DNA of 42,584 nucleotides from Bacteroidales bacterium. GTDB taxonomy: Bacteria > Bacteroidota > Bacteroidia > Bacteroidales > UBA12481. The first letter of the stretch is position 1; each line of letters starts with the position of its first letter. Made by a program: the position numbers and the translations under genes. Shown one piece after another: positions 9,896 through 19,282 of this stretch. A model generated the notes under the pieces. The model saw nothing but the letters and a program-made list of their open reading frames with translations. It searched no databases and was not told where the DNA came from. The stretch spans positions 1-42,584 of the forward strand of contig JAGLDP010000038.1 in NCBI GenBank assembly GCA_023145515.1. The letters run 5' to 3'.

Positions 9896-10741
9896 ATGAA
9901 AAAAACAAATTATTTTTCGAGTCTGGCAATGGTCATCATTATAGCTTTGACCTTTAGCTCATGTAAAAAAACACCTGAACCAGTAGCTTTATTTAGCTCT
10001 GCTGTGGATGGCTTGGTTGTAACCTTCACAAACTCATCAACAGATGCTGACACCTACGCATGGAATTTTGGTGATGGTAATACATCTACTGAAATGTCTC
10101 CGGTTCACACTTATGTAGATTTTGGTTTGTATAGCGTTACTTTAACTGTTACTGGTGAAGGTGGCGAAGCAATTGAAACTAAGGATATTGAATTAGTTTT
10201 CGCCCCTTTAATGACCATTGACGGTGATTTCTCAAAATGGGATAACATTGATGATTTTGTTGCCGGAGATGGTGGTAGCATTACAAAGGTGAAAATGGCA
10301 AATGATTCTAAGTACTGGTACATTTATATTGAAGGTACTGATGCATTAAGAGGATTCTTTGACATCTATATTAATACAGATGATGACGCCTTGACAGGTG
10401 CAAGTACATGGGTATACCCTGCCGGAGCTGGTGCAGAATATTTATTAGAGGGATTCATTGCTGATACTGGTGATGCAGATCTTTTCCTTGACAATCCTGA
10501 AACTGAAGACTGGGCATGGGATGTAGCTCTTCCAGTGGGCTCAGGTCTGATAACAGCTTCTTCTCTTAAGGCAGTTACTGGTGGTAAGGCTATTGAAATC
10601 TCTATCCTACGAGAGCTTGCAACTGAACTTGGTGATGTTATCTCCGTTGGTTTTGTTGATGTTGCTGAAGATTGGAGCATGCAAGGCGGATTACCAATTA
10701 TTGGTGATGAAAACTCAGCTTTGCTTAAATATACATTTTAG
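9896..10741 (+). CDS. PKD-domain surface lipoprotein, probable glycan-binding partner of SusCD
   Basis: Predicted outer-membrane lipoprotein of 281 residues: signal peptide and lipobox ending FSSC (Cys 23), a PKD domain at about 30-105 (YAWNFGDGNTSTEMSPVHTY, the classic WDFGDG-type motif), and a C-terminal domain starting at about 110 with MTIDGDFSKWDNIDDF, which resembles CBM9/DOMON-like sugar-binding domains. In this position after SusC/SusD such a gene normally encodes the surface glycan-binding protein (SusE/F role), which is my inference. A 30-bp gap separates it from SusD. A strong hairpin follows 25 bp after the stop. Confidence 0.75.
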   Translation: MKKTNYFSSLAMVIIIALTFSSCKKTPEPVALFSSAVDGLVVTFTNSSTDADTYAWNFGDGNTSTEMSPVHTYVDFGLYSVTLTVTGEGGEAIETKDIELVFAPLMTIDGDFSKWDNIDDFVAGDGGSITKVKMANDSKYWYIYIEGTDALRGFFDIYINTDDDALTGASTWVYPAGAGAEYLLEGFIADTGDADLFLDNPETEDWAWDVALPVGSGLITASSLKAVTGGKAIEISILRELATELGDVISVGFVDVAEDWSMQGGLPIIGDENSALLKYTF

Positions 10742-10765
10742 GAGTAGTTTTTTAGGTTGATTATT

Positions 10766-10805
10766 TGCAAGTCCAGTGGTTATAGTATAATCACATGGAC
10801 TTGCA
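10766..10805 (+). terminator. Hairpin followed by TTTT: terminator or attenuator inside the locus
   Basis: Arms TGCAAGTCCA (10766-10775) and TGGACTTGCA (10796-10805) pair perfectly. The interior GTGGTTATA/TATAATCAC also pairs with one wobble and a single bulged A, and TTTT follows. This is a near-continuous stem of about 19 bp. It lies between the PKD lipoprotein gene and the DUF4874 gene, with only 17 bp to the next start codon, so it probably reduces rather than abolishes read-through. Confidence 0.75.
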
Positions 10806-10822
10806 TTTTAAAACACAATAGC

Positions 10823-12532
10823 ATGAAGATCTTATATTCCTTATTATTTTTATTAAGCTTCGGTGGATTAACCAGAGCTCAGCAGTTGGTTACCTATACT
10901 CCATCTGAAGATATCATAATCAATCCGGAAAGAGGATTTTATGCTCATAAACAGTCAACCAATGCGGCTACTTTATTGAAAATAGATGACCTGATAAATT
11001 TGAGAGAAAACGAAGGGATCAGTTTGATCCTAATGATCTATTATCTGCCTGATTTTATTGAAGGTCAGATTAGCGAGACGGCACTTCTAAATATTGAAAC
11101 TAATTTCAATACCATGCGGGAAGCCGGTGTAAAGTGTGTACTTCGATTTGCATACAGATGGAATCAAAACACCCGACCATATGAACCCACAGTTGAAATA
11201 GTTGAAACTCATATTTCTCAGCTTACACCTGTTCTGAAAACCGGCAGTGATGTTATTGCTGTAATGCAGGCAGGGTTTATAGGCGTTTGGGGTGAATGGT
11301 ATTATACAACAAATTTTGGGTTTCCTCAACCTGATTTTGAAAAAAGGAATAAGGTAGTAGATGGCTTGTTAAATGCCCTGCCTGAAAGGCGAATGATTCA
11401 GTTAAGAACTCCCACTCTAAAATACGGAATTTGTGATATCACCAGCGATGACGCTATAAACTCAGTGTCGGCTTTTTCAGGCACAAAAGCTTCTAGAATA
11501 GGACATCACAATGATTGCTTTTTAGCCAGTTCAACTGACTATGGTACCTATAATAATATCGAAGAGGATAAAGCATTTTTAGAAGATGATACCCGCTACC
11601 TTACAATGGGAGGAGAAACATGTAATCCCAGTACATACTCTGGATGCACCAATGCAGTAGCACAAATGAACAAATTCCATTGGTCGTACCTGAATTCTGG
11701 CTACCACCATACCGTGCTTAGTGGCTGGGAAACTGGCGGTTGCATGACTGAGGTGAAAAAGAAATTGGGGTACAGATTTACCTTAACTGAAGGCATATAT
11801 ACGCAAGAAGCAGAGCCAGGTGGTTGTTTCTCCCTTGATCTAAAGTTGACCAATCTGGGATGGGCTGCACCATACAATCGCAGGGATGTAGAGATTATAT
11901 TAAAAAAAGTGGGTAGTACAGAGAACTATTGGATCAGGCTGCCAGAAAACCCCCAATGGTGGCTCTCAAGAATGTCAATACAGATGACTCATAAAATCGA
12001 ACTCCCTCCAGATATTAGTGAGGGAACCTACCAAATTTTCCTTAACCTTCCTGATCCGGAACCTGAATTGTTTGACCGACCAGAATACAGCATTCAGGTG
12101 GCCAATCTCAATACCTGGGATTCAGAAACAGGATTCAACAGTTTGAATACTACATTGGAAGTTAAATCATCTGCAACTACTGAAGAATGCAATACCTCAC
12201 TGAGCTTTAAACCTTTCCCAAGGGTTCCTCATCTTGAAAGAATTACTTCAGTAAATAAATACAATATTTCTGATCGCGTCAGACTGTATCCAAATCCATT
12301 GGGTCTCTCGCAAGATCTAAGAATGGAGTTTACGGCAAATCATTCTGAGACAGCAAGATTACGAGTAATCTCATTTTCCGGACAAATAATGGTGGAAGAA
12401 GCTGTTGAAATACACCCCGGATCCAACCGATTAGAATTGCTTTCTGCCAGGAAACTTAGCAATGGGCCATACATTCTTTCCATAACTGGCTCTCGTAGTT
12501 ATTTTATCAAGAGATTTTCAATTCAGAAATAG
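10823..12532 (+). CDS. Secreted DUF4874/DUF4832 protein with type IX sorting domain, putative glycan-active enzyme
   Basis: Start chosen at 10823 (MKILYSLLFLLSFGGLTRAQ), which gives a proper signal peptide; the in-frame start at 10757 would run through the upstream hairpin. The DUF4874 part (about residues 25-190) contains the typical INPERGFYAHK and a beta/alpha-barrel-like GFIGVWGEWYY. DUF4832 follows (about 190-450) with GGETCNPSTYSG. The end, about residues 490-569, is a type IX secretion C-terminal domain (VRLYPNPLG ... LSNGPYILSI). Such proteins occur in polysaccharide loci and are thought to be glycoside-hydrolase-like, but no reaction is established that I know of. It is the only clearly exported candidate enzyme of this locus. 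Confidence 0.85.
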   Translation: MKILYSLLFLLSFGGLTRAQQLVTYTPSEDIIINPERGFYAHKQSTNAATLLKIDDLINLRENEGISLILMIYYLPDFIEGQISETALLNIETNFNTMREAGVKCVLRFAYRWNQNTRPYEPTVEIVETHISQLTPVLKTGSDVIAVMQAGFIGVWGEWYYTTNFGFPQPDFEKRNKVVDGLLNALPERRMIQLRTPTLKYGICDITSDDAINSVSAFSGTKASRIGHHNDCFLASSTDYGTYNNIEEDKAFLEDDTRYLTMGGETCNPSTYSGCTNAVAQMNKFHWSYLNSGYHHTVLSGWETGGCMTEVKKKLGYRFTLTEGIYTQEAEPGGCFSLDLKLTNLGWAAPYNRRDVEIILKKVGSTENYWIRLPENPQWWLSRMSIQMTHKIELPPDISEGTYQIFLNLPDPEPELFDRPEYSIQVANLNTWDSETGFNSLNTTLEVKSSATTEECNTSLSFKPFPRVPHLERITSVNKYNISDRVRLYPNPLGLSQDLRMEFTANHSETARLRVISFSGQIMVEEAVEIHPGSNRLELLSARKLSNGPYILSITGSRSYFIKRFSIQK

Positions 12533-12544
12533 TAATTTCATAGC

Positions 12545-13633
12545 ATGAAAACGGATGAACGATTACTCTCTCTTGATTTTTTCAGGGGATTGACGATGTT
12601 TTTGTTGATTGCGGAATTTGCTCATATATTCCCGTATCTGGTTGTTCCTGAGTTTGAGGGAAATCTTATTTATGGACTTGGTCAGCAATTGCATCATTGT
12701 GAATGGGAAGGTCTTCATTTCTGGGATCTCATTCAACCCTTCTTTATGTTTATTGTTGGTGTGGCGATGCCTCTGTCTTTTGCCAAACGATCGGCAAAAG
12801 GTGATTCCAGAAGCTCCATTATAAGCCATGTATTAAAACGATCTGCTCTTCTTCTTCTTTTAGGGTGGGCTTTATATTGTATTGATCCAGGAAAAATAGT
12901 CTTTCGCTTCCAGAACGTTCTAGCTCAGCTCTCTGTGACATACCTGCTCGCTTTTCTGGTTATGAAGAAGCCGGTATGGTTTCAGATTTCATTCTCTATT
13001 GCTTTGCTAATTCTGACTGAAGCCTTATATCGCTTCTTCTCGGTTGGAGGTTTTGACCAGCCTTTCGTAGCCGGACATAATTTTGGAGCTTGGGTTAACC
13101 TGCAAATATCTGGTGAAACCGGAGCTGGTAACTGGGCTATGTTCAATGCTATTCCTACAACAGCTCATACTATTTGGGGCGTATTAGCCGGACAATTACT
13201 GATGAGCAGCCGATCGGGGAAGCAAAAATTATTACGCCTTATTGCATTCGGGCTCGCAGCTCTTGTACTGGGATATGCTTTGAGTCCGCTTACTCCGATA
13301 ATTAAAAGAATTAGCACCAGTACTTTTGTTTTGGTTAGTGGCGGTTGGACTCTGCTGGTTTTAGCGTTTAGCTATTGGCTTATTGATATCCTTAAATATC
13401 GCAAAATGGTTTTGTTCTTCTCAGTTGTTGGAATGAACCCTCTATTCATTTACTTATTTGCCCATGTAGGTGGAGCTGCGCTAATCCGCAAAGTAATCTA
13501 TCCCTTTTCGCAGGGATTGTTTTCCTGGACTAGTAGCTGGACAGCAGATTTCATCACCGGACTGCTTACGCTGTCTGTATTATGGTTTATTTGTTATTGG
13601 CTTTATAAACGGCGGATATTTTTTCGGATATAA
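12545..13633 (+). CDS. DUF5009 / HGSNAT-like multi-pass membrane acyltransferase-family protein
   Basis: Integral membrane protein of 362 residues with about ten hydrophobic segments. The N-terminal signature RLLSLDFFRGLTMFLLI, followed by WDLIQPFFMFIVGVAMPLSF, is characteristic of the family that includes heparan-alpha-glucosaminide N-acetyltransferase and NagX-like proteins. In polysaccharide loci these are thought to acetylate or otherwise modify amino sugars at the inner membrane. That role is inferred from the family, not shown here. It starts 12 bp after the secreted enzyme gene and is the last gene of the locus. It converges with the next gene with a 4-bp gap. Confidence 0.8.
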   Translation: MKTDERLLSLDFFRGLTMFLLIAEFAHIFPYLVVPEFEGNLIYGLGQQLHHCEWEGLHFWDLIQPFFMFIVGVAMPLSFAKRSAKGDSRSSIISHVLKRSALLLLLGWALYCIDPGKIVFRFQNVLAQLSVTYLLAFLVMKKPVWFQISFSIALLILTEALYRFFSVGGFDQPFVAGHNFGAWVNLQISGETGAGNWAMFNAIPTTAHTIWGVLAGQLLMSSRSGKQKLLRLIAFGLAALVLGYALSPLTPIIKRISTSTFVLVSGGWTLLVLAFSYWLIDILKYRKMVLFFSVVGMNPLFIYLFAHVGGAALIRKVIYPFSQGLFSWTSSWTADFITGLLTLSVLWFICYWLYKRRIFFRI

Positions 13634-13637
13634 TTTT

Positions 13638-14951
13638 TTATCCCTTGATTATGTATTTAATCATTGTTCCTATTTTTGGGCGTTTTCCTACCATTATTAT
13701 GCATGATCTGAATAATCGTCCTCCTGCCCAAACTGACATTGCTGTGAAAAGGAATACTCCTATTAATCCAACGATTGGCTGCCACATGGGTATGGTTACC
13801 GGAGTAGCCTGACGAACAAGCATTAGCATGGGTGTAAACGGTGGGAATAAAGACATCCATGTAGCCAGATCACCAAGTGGATCTTTTATCACTGGCAAGA
13901 GAACAAACATGGGTATCATGATAGGGATCATAGCAGGAAACTGTATAGCCTGTGCATCTTTTGAATCATTACATGATGAGCCTAATGCGGCCATGATAGT
14001 ACCATATAAGACTACTGCCAGAATCAGGTATACAAAGAACCATGGAAGAATATAATAAGGAATTAATTCGCCATAATCTAGTTTACTAATGGTAAACACT
14101 GCTCCTAAAACATATATTGATGCTGTTGTTAAAGCAACAGCTAATCCACCCAGAACCTTTCCAAGCATAAACTGAGTTGGAGTTACAGAGCCCAATAAAA
14201 CTTCAGCAATGCGTTCACTTTTCTCTTCCATTACAGCTGTCAGCAGAGGAATAGCAGACATCATAATCATCATAAAAATCAGCATTAGCATCACATAAGG
14301 AATCAGAACAGATTCTAGTTCACTACTCTTCTTTGCATCCTTAACACCACCAGTTTTTGAATCAATGGAAAGCAGGCCCATACCTTCCGCATTAATCCTT
14401 TGAAAAAGGTTTTGCACACTAGCCTCATCGATGCCCAGAGCCTTCACTCTCACCTGACGAATATAGGAATTAGCATTTCCTGACACCCAATTCTTAATAG
14501 GGTCCATGGTAGAGTTCTCAGCATAATAAAGGATTCGTGATCCTTCCGGATCATCTCCCTGATGGATTACATCAGGACCAATATGAACAAAGGCATGAAT
14601 CTCTCTATCTCTTACTTTATCAGACAGTGTCAATTTCTGTGCATCAAAATCAGTTTCCTTATCAACAAGAGTAAAGAAGTATTCAGGTTGAATCTTCTCT
14701 CCAGTTTCCTTGTCGGTAATGAAGTTTTGATTTCTGTCTTTAGCCGTATTAACCAAAAACTGGCCTACAGATCCTGATTCATCAACAACCAGAACAGTTT
14801 TGCTCTTCAAATCAACATTATCCTCTGTTAATAAGATGATTGCAAAGGTACCACCCATCATAATAGGCAACAATACAAGGCCAATAATAAAGCCTTTTGT
14901 TTTAACAGCAGCACGATATTCGCGCTTAATTAATGTCCATACTTTATTCAT
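13638..14951 (-). CDS. ABC-2 type exporter permease (NatB-like)
   Basis: Membrane subunit of an ABC exporter. I place the start at the ATG at 14951 (MNKVWTLIKREYRAAVKTKG), which overlaps the end of the ATPase gene by 8 bp. One membrane segment lies at the N-terminus (GFIIGLVLLPIMMGGTFAII), followed by a large extracytoplasmic domain and about five C-terminal segments, with the conserved EEKSERIAEVLLGSVTP. This matches the Na+/multidrug exporter NatB group. Substrate unknown. Confidence 0.9.
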   Translation of the reverse strand: MNKVWTLIKREYRAAVKTKGFIIGLVLLPIMMGGTFAIILLTEDNVDLKSKTVLVVDESGSVGQFLVNTAKDRNQNFITDKETGEKIQPEYFFTLVDKETDFDAQKLTLSDKVRDREIHAFVHIGPDVIHQGDDPEGSRILYYAENSTMDPIKNWVSGNANSYIRQVRVKALGIDEASVQNLFQRINAEGMGLLSIDSKTGGVKDAKKSSELESVLIPYVMLMLIFMMIMMSAIPLLTAVMEEKSERIAEVLLGSVTPTQFMLGKVLGGLAVALTTASIYVLGAVFTISKLDYGELIPYYILPWFFVYLILAVVLYGTIMAALGSSCNDSKDAQAIQFPAMIPIMIPMFVLLPVIKDPLGDLATWMSLFPPFTPMLMLVRQATPVTIPMWQPIVGLIGVFLFTAMSVWAGGRLFRSCIIMVGKRPKIGTMIKYIIKG

Positions 14952-15852
14952 GATCTTCGTTGTTTTCAGGTCTTGCAATACGTATAAAAATATCATTCAA
15001 TGAAGGAGAAGTAAGTTCAAATTTCAGAACTCTTGTCTTGGCCATCACAGCTTTGAGCACTTCCTGAGAATCGGTTTGTGGCATCATCTTCACTTCCTGC
15101 AGCTGTCCGAAATCATTCACTCTTTCTATTCCCTGAATTCCGTCAAAAGCCTTCACTCCCATCTCAGATTGAACCCGAATAGTATCACTACCAAATTTTT
15201 CCTGTATTGACTGTAGGGTTCCATCAAGAACCTTCTTTCCCTTATAAATCATAAAAATATAGTCGCACATCTTTTCAGCCACCGACATATCGTGGGTACT
15301 GAAAATGATAGTTGAACCTTGATCGCGTAGTTTCAAGATCACCTCCTTAATAATCTCAGCATTAACAGGATCCAGTCCACTGAAAGGCTCATCCAGAATA
15401 ATAATTTCTGGCATGTCGATGATAGTAACAATAAACTGAACTTTTTGGCTCATTCCTTTACTCAGGGCTTCAACTTTTTTATCGGCCCATCTGGTAAGAT
15501 CGAATTTTTCCAGCCACTCATCTGCCAAACGATCAAGGTCTGCTACTCCTTTAAGCTCACCATGAAACTTGATCAGCTCCTTAACCTTCATCTTTTTATA
15601 CAGTCCCCTTTCCTCAGGCAAATATCCAACCTTCTCCAGGCGAGAACCTATCAGTTCTTGTCCGAATAACTTAATGTTGCCATTGTCAGGATACAAAATG
15701 TTCATGATCATCCGGATGGTAGTTGTTTTACCTGATCCGTTTGGTCCTATAAACCCATAAATACTTCCTTTTGGAACATGCAAGGTCAGATCATCCACTG
15801 CCTTATGAGAGCCATAAGTTTTAGTGATATTATCCAGTTCAATAATGTTCAT
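14944..15852 (-). CDS. ABC transporter ATP-binding protein (NatA-like)
   Basis: Cytoplasmic ATPase of the exporter whose permease gene overlaps its end. Walker A GPNGSGKTTTIRMIM (about residues 36-50), signature LSKGMSQKVQF, Walker B IIILDEPFSGLDP and the switch histidine in STHDMS are all present. The C-terminal extension (about 215-300) is the DUF4162-type regulatory tail found in NatA-like proteins. The start MNIIELDNITKTYG at 15852 is divergent from the sulfatase gene, leaving about 54 bp for two promoters. Confidence 0.92.
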   Translation of the reverse strand: MNIIELDNITKTYGSHKAVDDLTLHVPKGSIYGFIGPNGSGKTTTIRMIMNILYPDNGNIKLFGQELIGSRLEKVGYLPEERGLYKKMKVKELIKFHGELKGVADLDRLADEWLEKFDLTRWADKKVEALSKGMSQKVQFIVTIIDMPEIIILDEPFSGLDPVNAEIIKEVILKLRDQGSTIIFSTHDMSVAEKMCDYIFMIYKGKKVLDGTLQSIQEKFGSDTIRVQSEMGVKAFDGIQGIERVNDFGQLQEVKMMPQTDSQEVLKAVMAKTRVLKFELTSPSLNDIFIRIARPENNEDHE

Positions 15853-15906
15853 TTGGTGTAATTTAGCGTTATGATATTAACTTGCAAGATAAAAGAATTA
15901 TTTGCT

Positions 15907-17394
15907 ATGAAAAATAAATACTTTTCTGTCGTCATTATCTGTATTGTTATCATTATTTCTTCCTGTCAAACATCATCTCCTCCCAATCTGGTATTTGTTT
16001 TTCCTGATCAGATGCGTGCAAGTACTTTGGGCTTTTTAGATAAGGAGCCGGTTTTGACTCCAAATCTCGATAGGTTTGCAACGGAAGGTCTTGTTATTGC
16101 AAATGCCGTTTCAAATGCTCCGGTTTGTAGTCCTTACCGAGCTCAATTTATGACCGGTAAATATCCAATCTCAAACGGTGTAGTTAGCAATACCACAAGT
16201 CATATGGCCAAGCTGGATATGCAATTGCAAGAAAATGAGATCTGTTGGTCAGACATCCTGAAAACAAAGGGATACAGTTTAGGATATATTGGAAAATGGC
16301 ATTTAGATTATCCTCACGAGCCCTACATCGATTGCGCAAACAACCGGGGTGACACCAAATGGAATGAATGGTGTCCGCCTGAACGTCGACACAGTTTTGA
16401 CTTCTGGTATTCATACGACACTTATGATCACCACATGAGGCCGCTCTATTGGGATACAGATGCCGGCAGGGATGAATTTCACTATGTTGATCAATGGGGT
16501 CCTGAGCATGAAGCAGATATGGCCCTGAAATATTTGGCCAATGAAAATGGTGAGTATCGTACGGAAGGTGAGCCATTTGCTTTGGTTGTTTCCATGAATC
16601 CACCTCACATGCCGTATAATCAATTGCCAGAGAGATATGTCAGGATGTATGATGGTTATGAGTCTGAAATCCAGGTATTGATTAACACCCCAAGTGTTCC
16701 AGATAGTACAGACAGATGGGGAAAATACTACAGGAAGCATATTAAAAACCAGCTGGCCATGGTAACAGGGGTTGATGAGCAATTTGGCCGGATAATGCAG
16801 GGATTAAAAGACTATGGATTGTATGATAACACCATAGTAGTTTTCACTTCAGATCACGGGGATAATCTTGGGAAGCACGGAAAAATCTCCAAAACCAATC
16901 CATATGAGGAATCTATGAATATTCCTTTCATTATTCGTTGGCCTGAAAAGATACAACCGCGACATGATAGCGAGTTATTGCTTTCTGTTCCAGACATTTA
17001 CCCCACCCTGCTTGATCTGATGGGTTTCTCAGAAGATATTCCTTCAGTTGTTGAAGGAAGCAGTTTTGCTTCATATTTTCAGGGACAAGAGCAAGATCTT
17101 CCCAGCTCTCAATTATACATGATTATTCGGGGTAGTAATCTCAACAAAGTTGAACCAGCAGATTACAAAAGCATGCTGGGTTATGATGAGCGAGGGATCA
17201 GGACAGAGCAATATACTCTCATGATTGATCGTAAGGCTGGAGGAACAACAGATATTTATCTATGGGACCGGCTTGCTGATCCATATCAGATGCATAATCT
17301 TGCTGATGAGCAAGCTGAATTAGTTCAGAAGCTTTATCAAGAAGAATTATTGCCATGGTTGGAGAAGACTGGGGATCCTTGGAGGTGGGAATAG
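15907..17394 (+). CDS. Sulfatase (family S1), lipoprotein
   Basis: Formylglycine-dependent sulfatase that would remove sulfate esters from a polysaccharide or glycan. Start taken at 15907, giving a lipoprotein signal ending IIISSC; an earlier in-frame ATG at 15871 only adds a charged stretch. The catalytic signature CSPYR (Cys 74 from this start) in APVCSPYRAQFMTGKYP shows the Cys that must be converted to formylglycine by a maturase not present here. Metal and sulfate ligands are visible in FVFPDQMRAS, GKWHLDYP and FTSDHGDNLGKHGK. Only one Asp is present in the first motif (FPDQ), as in several S1 subfamilies. No SusCD pair is adjacent. Confidence 0.92.
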   Translation: MKNKYFSVVIICIVIIISSCQTSSPPNLVFVFPDQMRASTLGFLDKEPVLTPNLDRFATEGLVIANAVSNAPVCSPYRAQFMTGKYPISNGVVSNTTSHMAKLDMQLQENEICWSDILKTKGYSLGYIGKWHLDYPHEPYIDCANNRGDTKWNEWCPPERRHSFDFWYSYDTYDHHMRPLYWDTDAGRDEFHYVDQWGPEHEADMALKYLANENGEYRTEGEPFALVVSMNPPHMPYNQLPERYVRMYDGYESEIQVLINTPSVPDSTDRWGKYYRKHIKNQLAMVTGVDEQFGRIMQGLKDYGLYDNTIVVFTSDHGDNLGKHGKISKTNPYEESMNIPFIIRWPEKIQPRHDSELLLSVPDIYPTLLDLMGFSEDIPSVVEGSSFASYFQGQEQDLPSSQLYMIIRGSNLNKVEPADYKSMLGYDERGIRTEQYTLMIDRKAGGTTDIYLWDRLADPYQMHNLADEQAELVQKLYQEELLPWLEKTGDPWRWE

Positions 17395-17412
17395 ATATCT
17401 CCTTATCCTCCC

Positions 17413-19053
17413 TTAGTTTCTATCTTTAACACAACGAACAGACTTCTGTAAAGAACGATAGCCTGGTGTACGATCTACCCCATCATGACTTTTATAAATA
17501 CCCCGGTAATAATAGTATTCATCATAAGTCTCTGACTCTGTAGCAGTCCAAAAATGTGTGGATATTCCCATATCAACAATATCACTAGAATGATTAGCAT
17601 AGGCATTTGCATGTCCTGTTGGCAAGGCTTTAAATCCAACCTGATCAGTTGCTGATCCGTAAGGCCAGTAGGTACCTGTAGCTTTCAATTTTTTAGCCAC
17701 ATCACCTGTTTCGCTATGGACATTTCTATTCACCTCACTTTGATTCATTCCCAGGCTAACCTCCAATTCACCCCATTCAACGTCAGTAGGCAGATGCCAG
17801 CCATCGGGACATAAAAATGCAGCATAATCCCAACGGTAGAGCAAGCCATATTCTGCACCTTGAGGATCATCGGATCGATATAATTCTTCTCCCGAATATG
17901 AATAATTCAAGTTCTGAGCAAACCACCAATCTGCACCAATCTTTACGACATCATATAGTCTGCCATCCCGTGTATCCAGAACTGTTTCATGCTCACCGCC
18001 ACCGCCACCCTGTCTTTCACCTTGAATACACCTGATACTGATATAATCGAATTTATTGACGGAGACAAACTCGACCTCATCATTTGTGAAATTAGCGGCA
18101 TAAGCAAATTCAGGTTCATGATAATCAAGTTCAGAAGTCCAATAATAACCCTGAGATCCTAATCTGCTAAAACCTCCATTGGTTTCATAATACCCACCGG
18201 GTAATGCATTAAAACCATATGTATTTACACCATTCCAATACTTTTTTGATTTCAAGTAGTGGGCAGAATAGCTTTCGCCAACTTCCTCGATTAATATCGA
18301 CCATTCATTTCTGTCGGGCACATGGAAACCTTCGGGGCAAATGGTCCACTCGCCTTCTCCAAAGGCATACAGTCTGCCATAAATATTTGCATTTACTTTT
18401 TTATCTTTATAAATATAAGAACCTGGAAATTCGGTAACAGCAAAATTTAGATTATCTGCCATCCAAATTTGCTCTCCAATCTCAATTGTCCTTACGATAC
18501 CTCCTGTTTTTTTATCCTGCAAAGCTTTATAATACATCATTTGCTGAAGCTGGGCTCTTTGCCTTAATGCAAAATAATAGGAGAAATGATCTGTGGCTAC
18601 AAACACAAGACCATTTGCGAGATCAGTCTCAACAACAGGCATTTCCGTTACGGAGTTTGATTCCGGGTCATAAAATAAAATCCCGGCATCATCGGCAGTT
18701 GCCGGATCATATGGTAATCCTATAATAATTGGCTTTTCGAAATACAATCCATCTGGTTCAAATTTAACAACGGTAGCAGAAGGATCACCTGGAATTACAA
18801 CATTTGTTGCCTCAGTTATTTTTATTCTTTCAGGAGCGTCTACGGCTCCAGCCTCCATGATACATGAAGCCCCATAAATAGGTGAATCCTGATCGCCAAC
18901 CATCACTACCCCACCAAGGGTTCCAACAATTCCCTCTCCATTCTCATGAAACGGAGCTTCAGATGGGTCTTCAATATTATAATCAGGGCTGCAAGCAAAA
19001 AGAATAGTAGCTAAAACGCCAACCATAAGGCCAGCTTTTCCTGTATTTTTCAT
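17413..19053 (-). CDS. Lipoprotein with two FISUMP domains
   Basis: Surface lipoprotein: signal peptide with lipobox ending ILFAC (Cys 21), then an N-terminal beta-rich domain resembling ZU5-type repeats (about residues 40-165), and two copies of the Fibrobacter succinogenes major paralogous domain (TIGR02145). The first is at about 185-345 (IGEQIWMADNLNF, CPEGFHVPDRNEW, YYWTS, SIRCIQG) and the second at about 360-546 (IGADWWFAQNLNYSYSG, CPDGWHLPTDVEWGEL, FWTATES, SVRCVKD). A GGGGG linker separates them. FISUMP proteins are common, often exported, and of unproven function. It converges with the sulfatase gene with an 18-bp gap. Confidence 0.85.
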   Translation of the reverse strand: MKNTGKAGLMVGVLATILFACSPDYNIEDPSEAPFHENGEGIVGTLGGVVMVGDQDSPIYGASCIMEAGAVDAPERIKITEATNVVIPGDPSATVVKFEPDGLYFEKPIIIGLPYDPATADDAGILFYDPESNSVTEMPVVETDLANGLVFVATDHFSYYFALRQRAQLQQMMYYKALQDKKTGGIVRTIEIGEQIWMADNLNFAVTEFPGSYIYKDKKVNANIYGRLYAFGEGEWTICPEGFHVPDRNEWSILIEEVGESYSAHYLKSKKYWNGVNTYGFNALPGGYYETNGGFSRLGSQGYYWTSELDYHEPEFAYAANFTNDEVEFVSVNKFDYISIRCIQGERQGGGGGEHETVLDTRDGRLYDVVKIGADWWFAQNLNYSYSGEELYRSDDPQGAEYGLLYRWDYAAFLCPDGWHLPTDVEWGELEVSLGMNQSEVNRNVHSETGDVAKKLKATGTYWPYGSATDQVGFKALPTGHANAYANHSSDIVDMGISTHFWTATESETYDEYYYYRGIYKSHDGVDRTPGYRSLQKSVRCVKDRN

Positions 19054-19095
19054 TGTAGTTCCAGGTTATGACTCAATGAGAGAGTCTGATTTGCT

Positions 19096-19126
19096 TAAAG
19101 TTAGGAATTGTTTACGAAAAAACAAA
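19096..19126 (-). promoter_or_regulatory. Candidate Bacteroidetes-type promoter of the FISUMP gene
   Basis: On the minus strand a TTTG (19126-19123) is followed after 19 bp by TAACTTTA (19103-19096). The consensus is TTTG, 19-21 bp, TAnnTTTG, so only the last base of the -7 box differs. Transcription would start about 35 bp before the start codon at 19053. Prediction only. Confidence 0.4.
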
Positions 19127-19171
19127 AACTATATCTGCTCCGGGTTGATGTTTAAAAATATTGTACCTTAG

Positions 19172-19282
19172 GTGATAATACCTCCTGCCACTGATACCAA
19201 AACTGCTAAAGAAAGACTTGAAAAAGCAAAAGCAGGAGAATTTGAATGCTACGACTGGTGGATGTGTCATAGGGAACTGTAA
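19172..19282 (+). pseudogene. Possible small gene or 3' remnant, 36 codons
   Basis: A stop-free stretch opening with GTG and ending TAA reads [22 protein letters not shown], then [14 protein letters not shown]. Codon choice looks coding-like (Lys/Glu-rich helix then a Trp-Cys cluster), but there is no clear ribosome-binding site, a stop codon lies directly before the GTG, and I do not recognise the family. It may be the tail of a lost gene. Confidence 0.25.

Noticed and set aside
10366-10680. 104-codon minus-strand frame inside the PKD lipoprotein gene
   Set aside because: Antisense to a well-supported lipoprotein; Ser/Pro-rich composition typical of a shadow frame.
16184-16782. Two overlapping minus-strand frames inside the first sulfatase
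   Set aside because: Antisense shadows of a gene with complete catalytic motifs.
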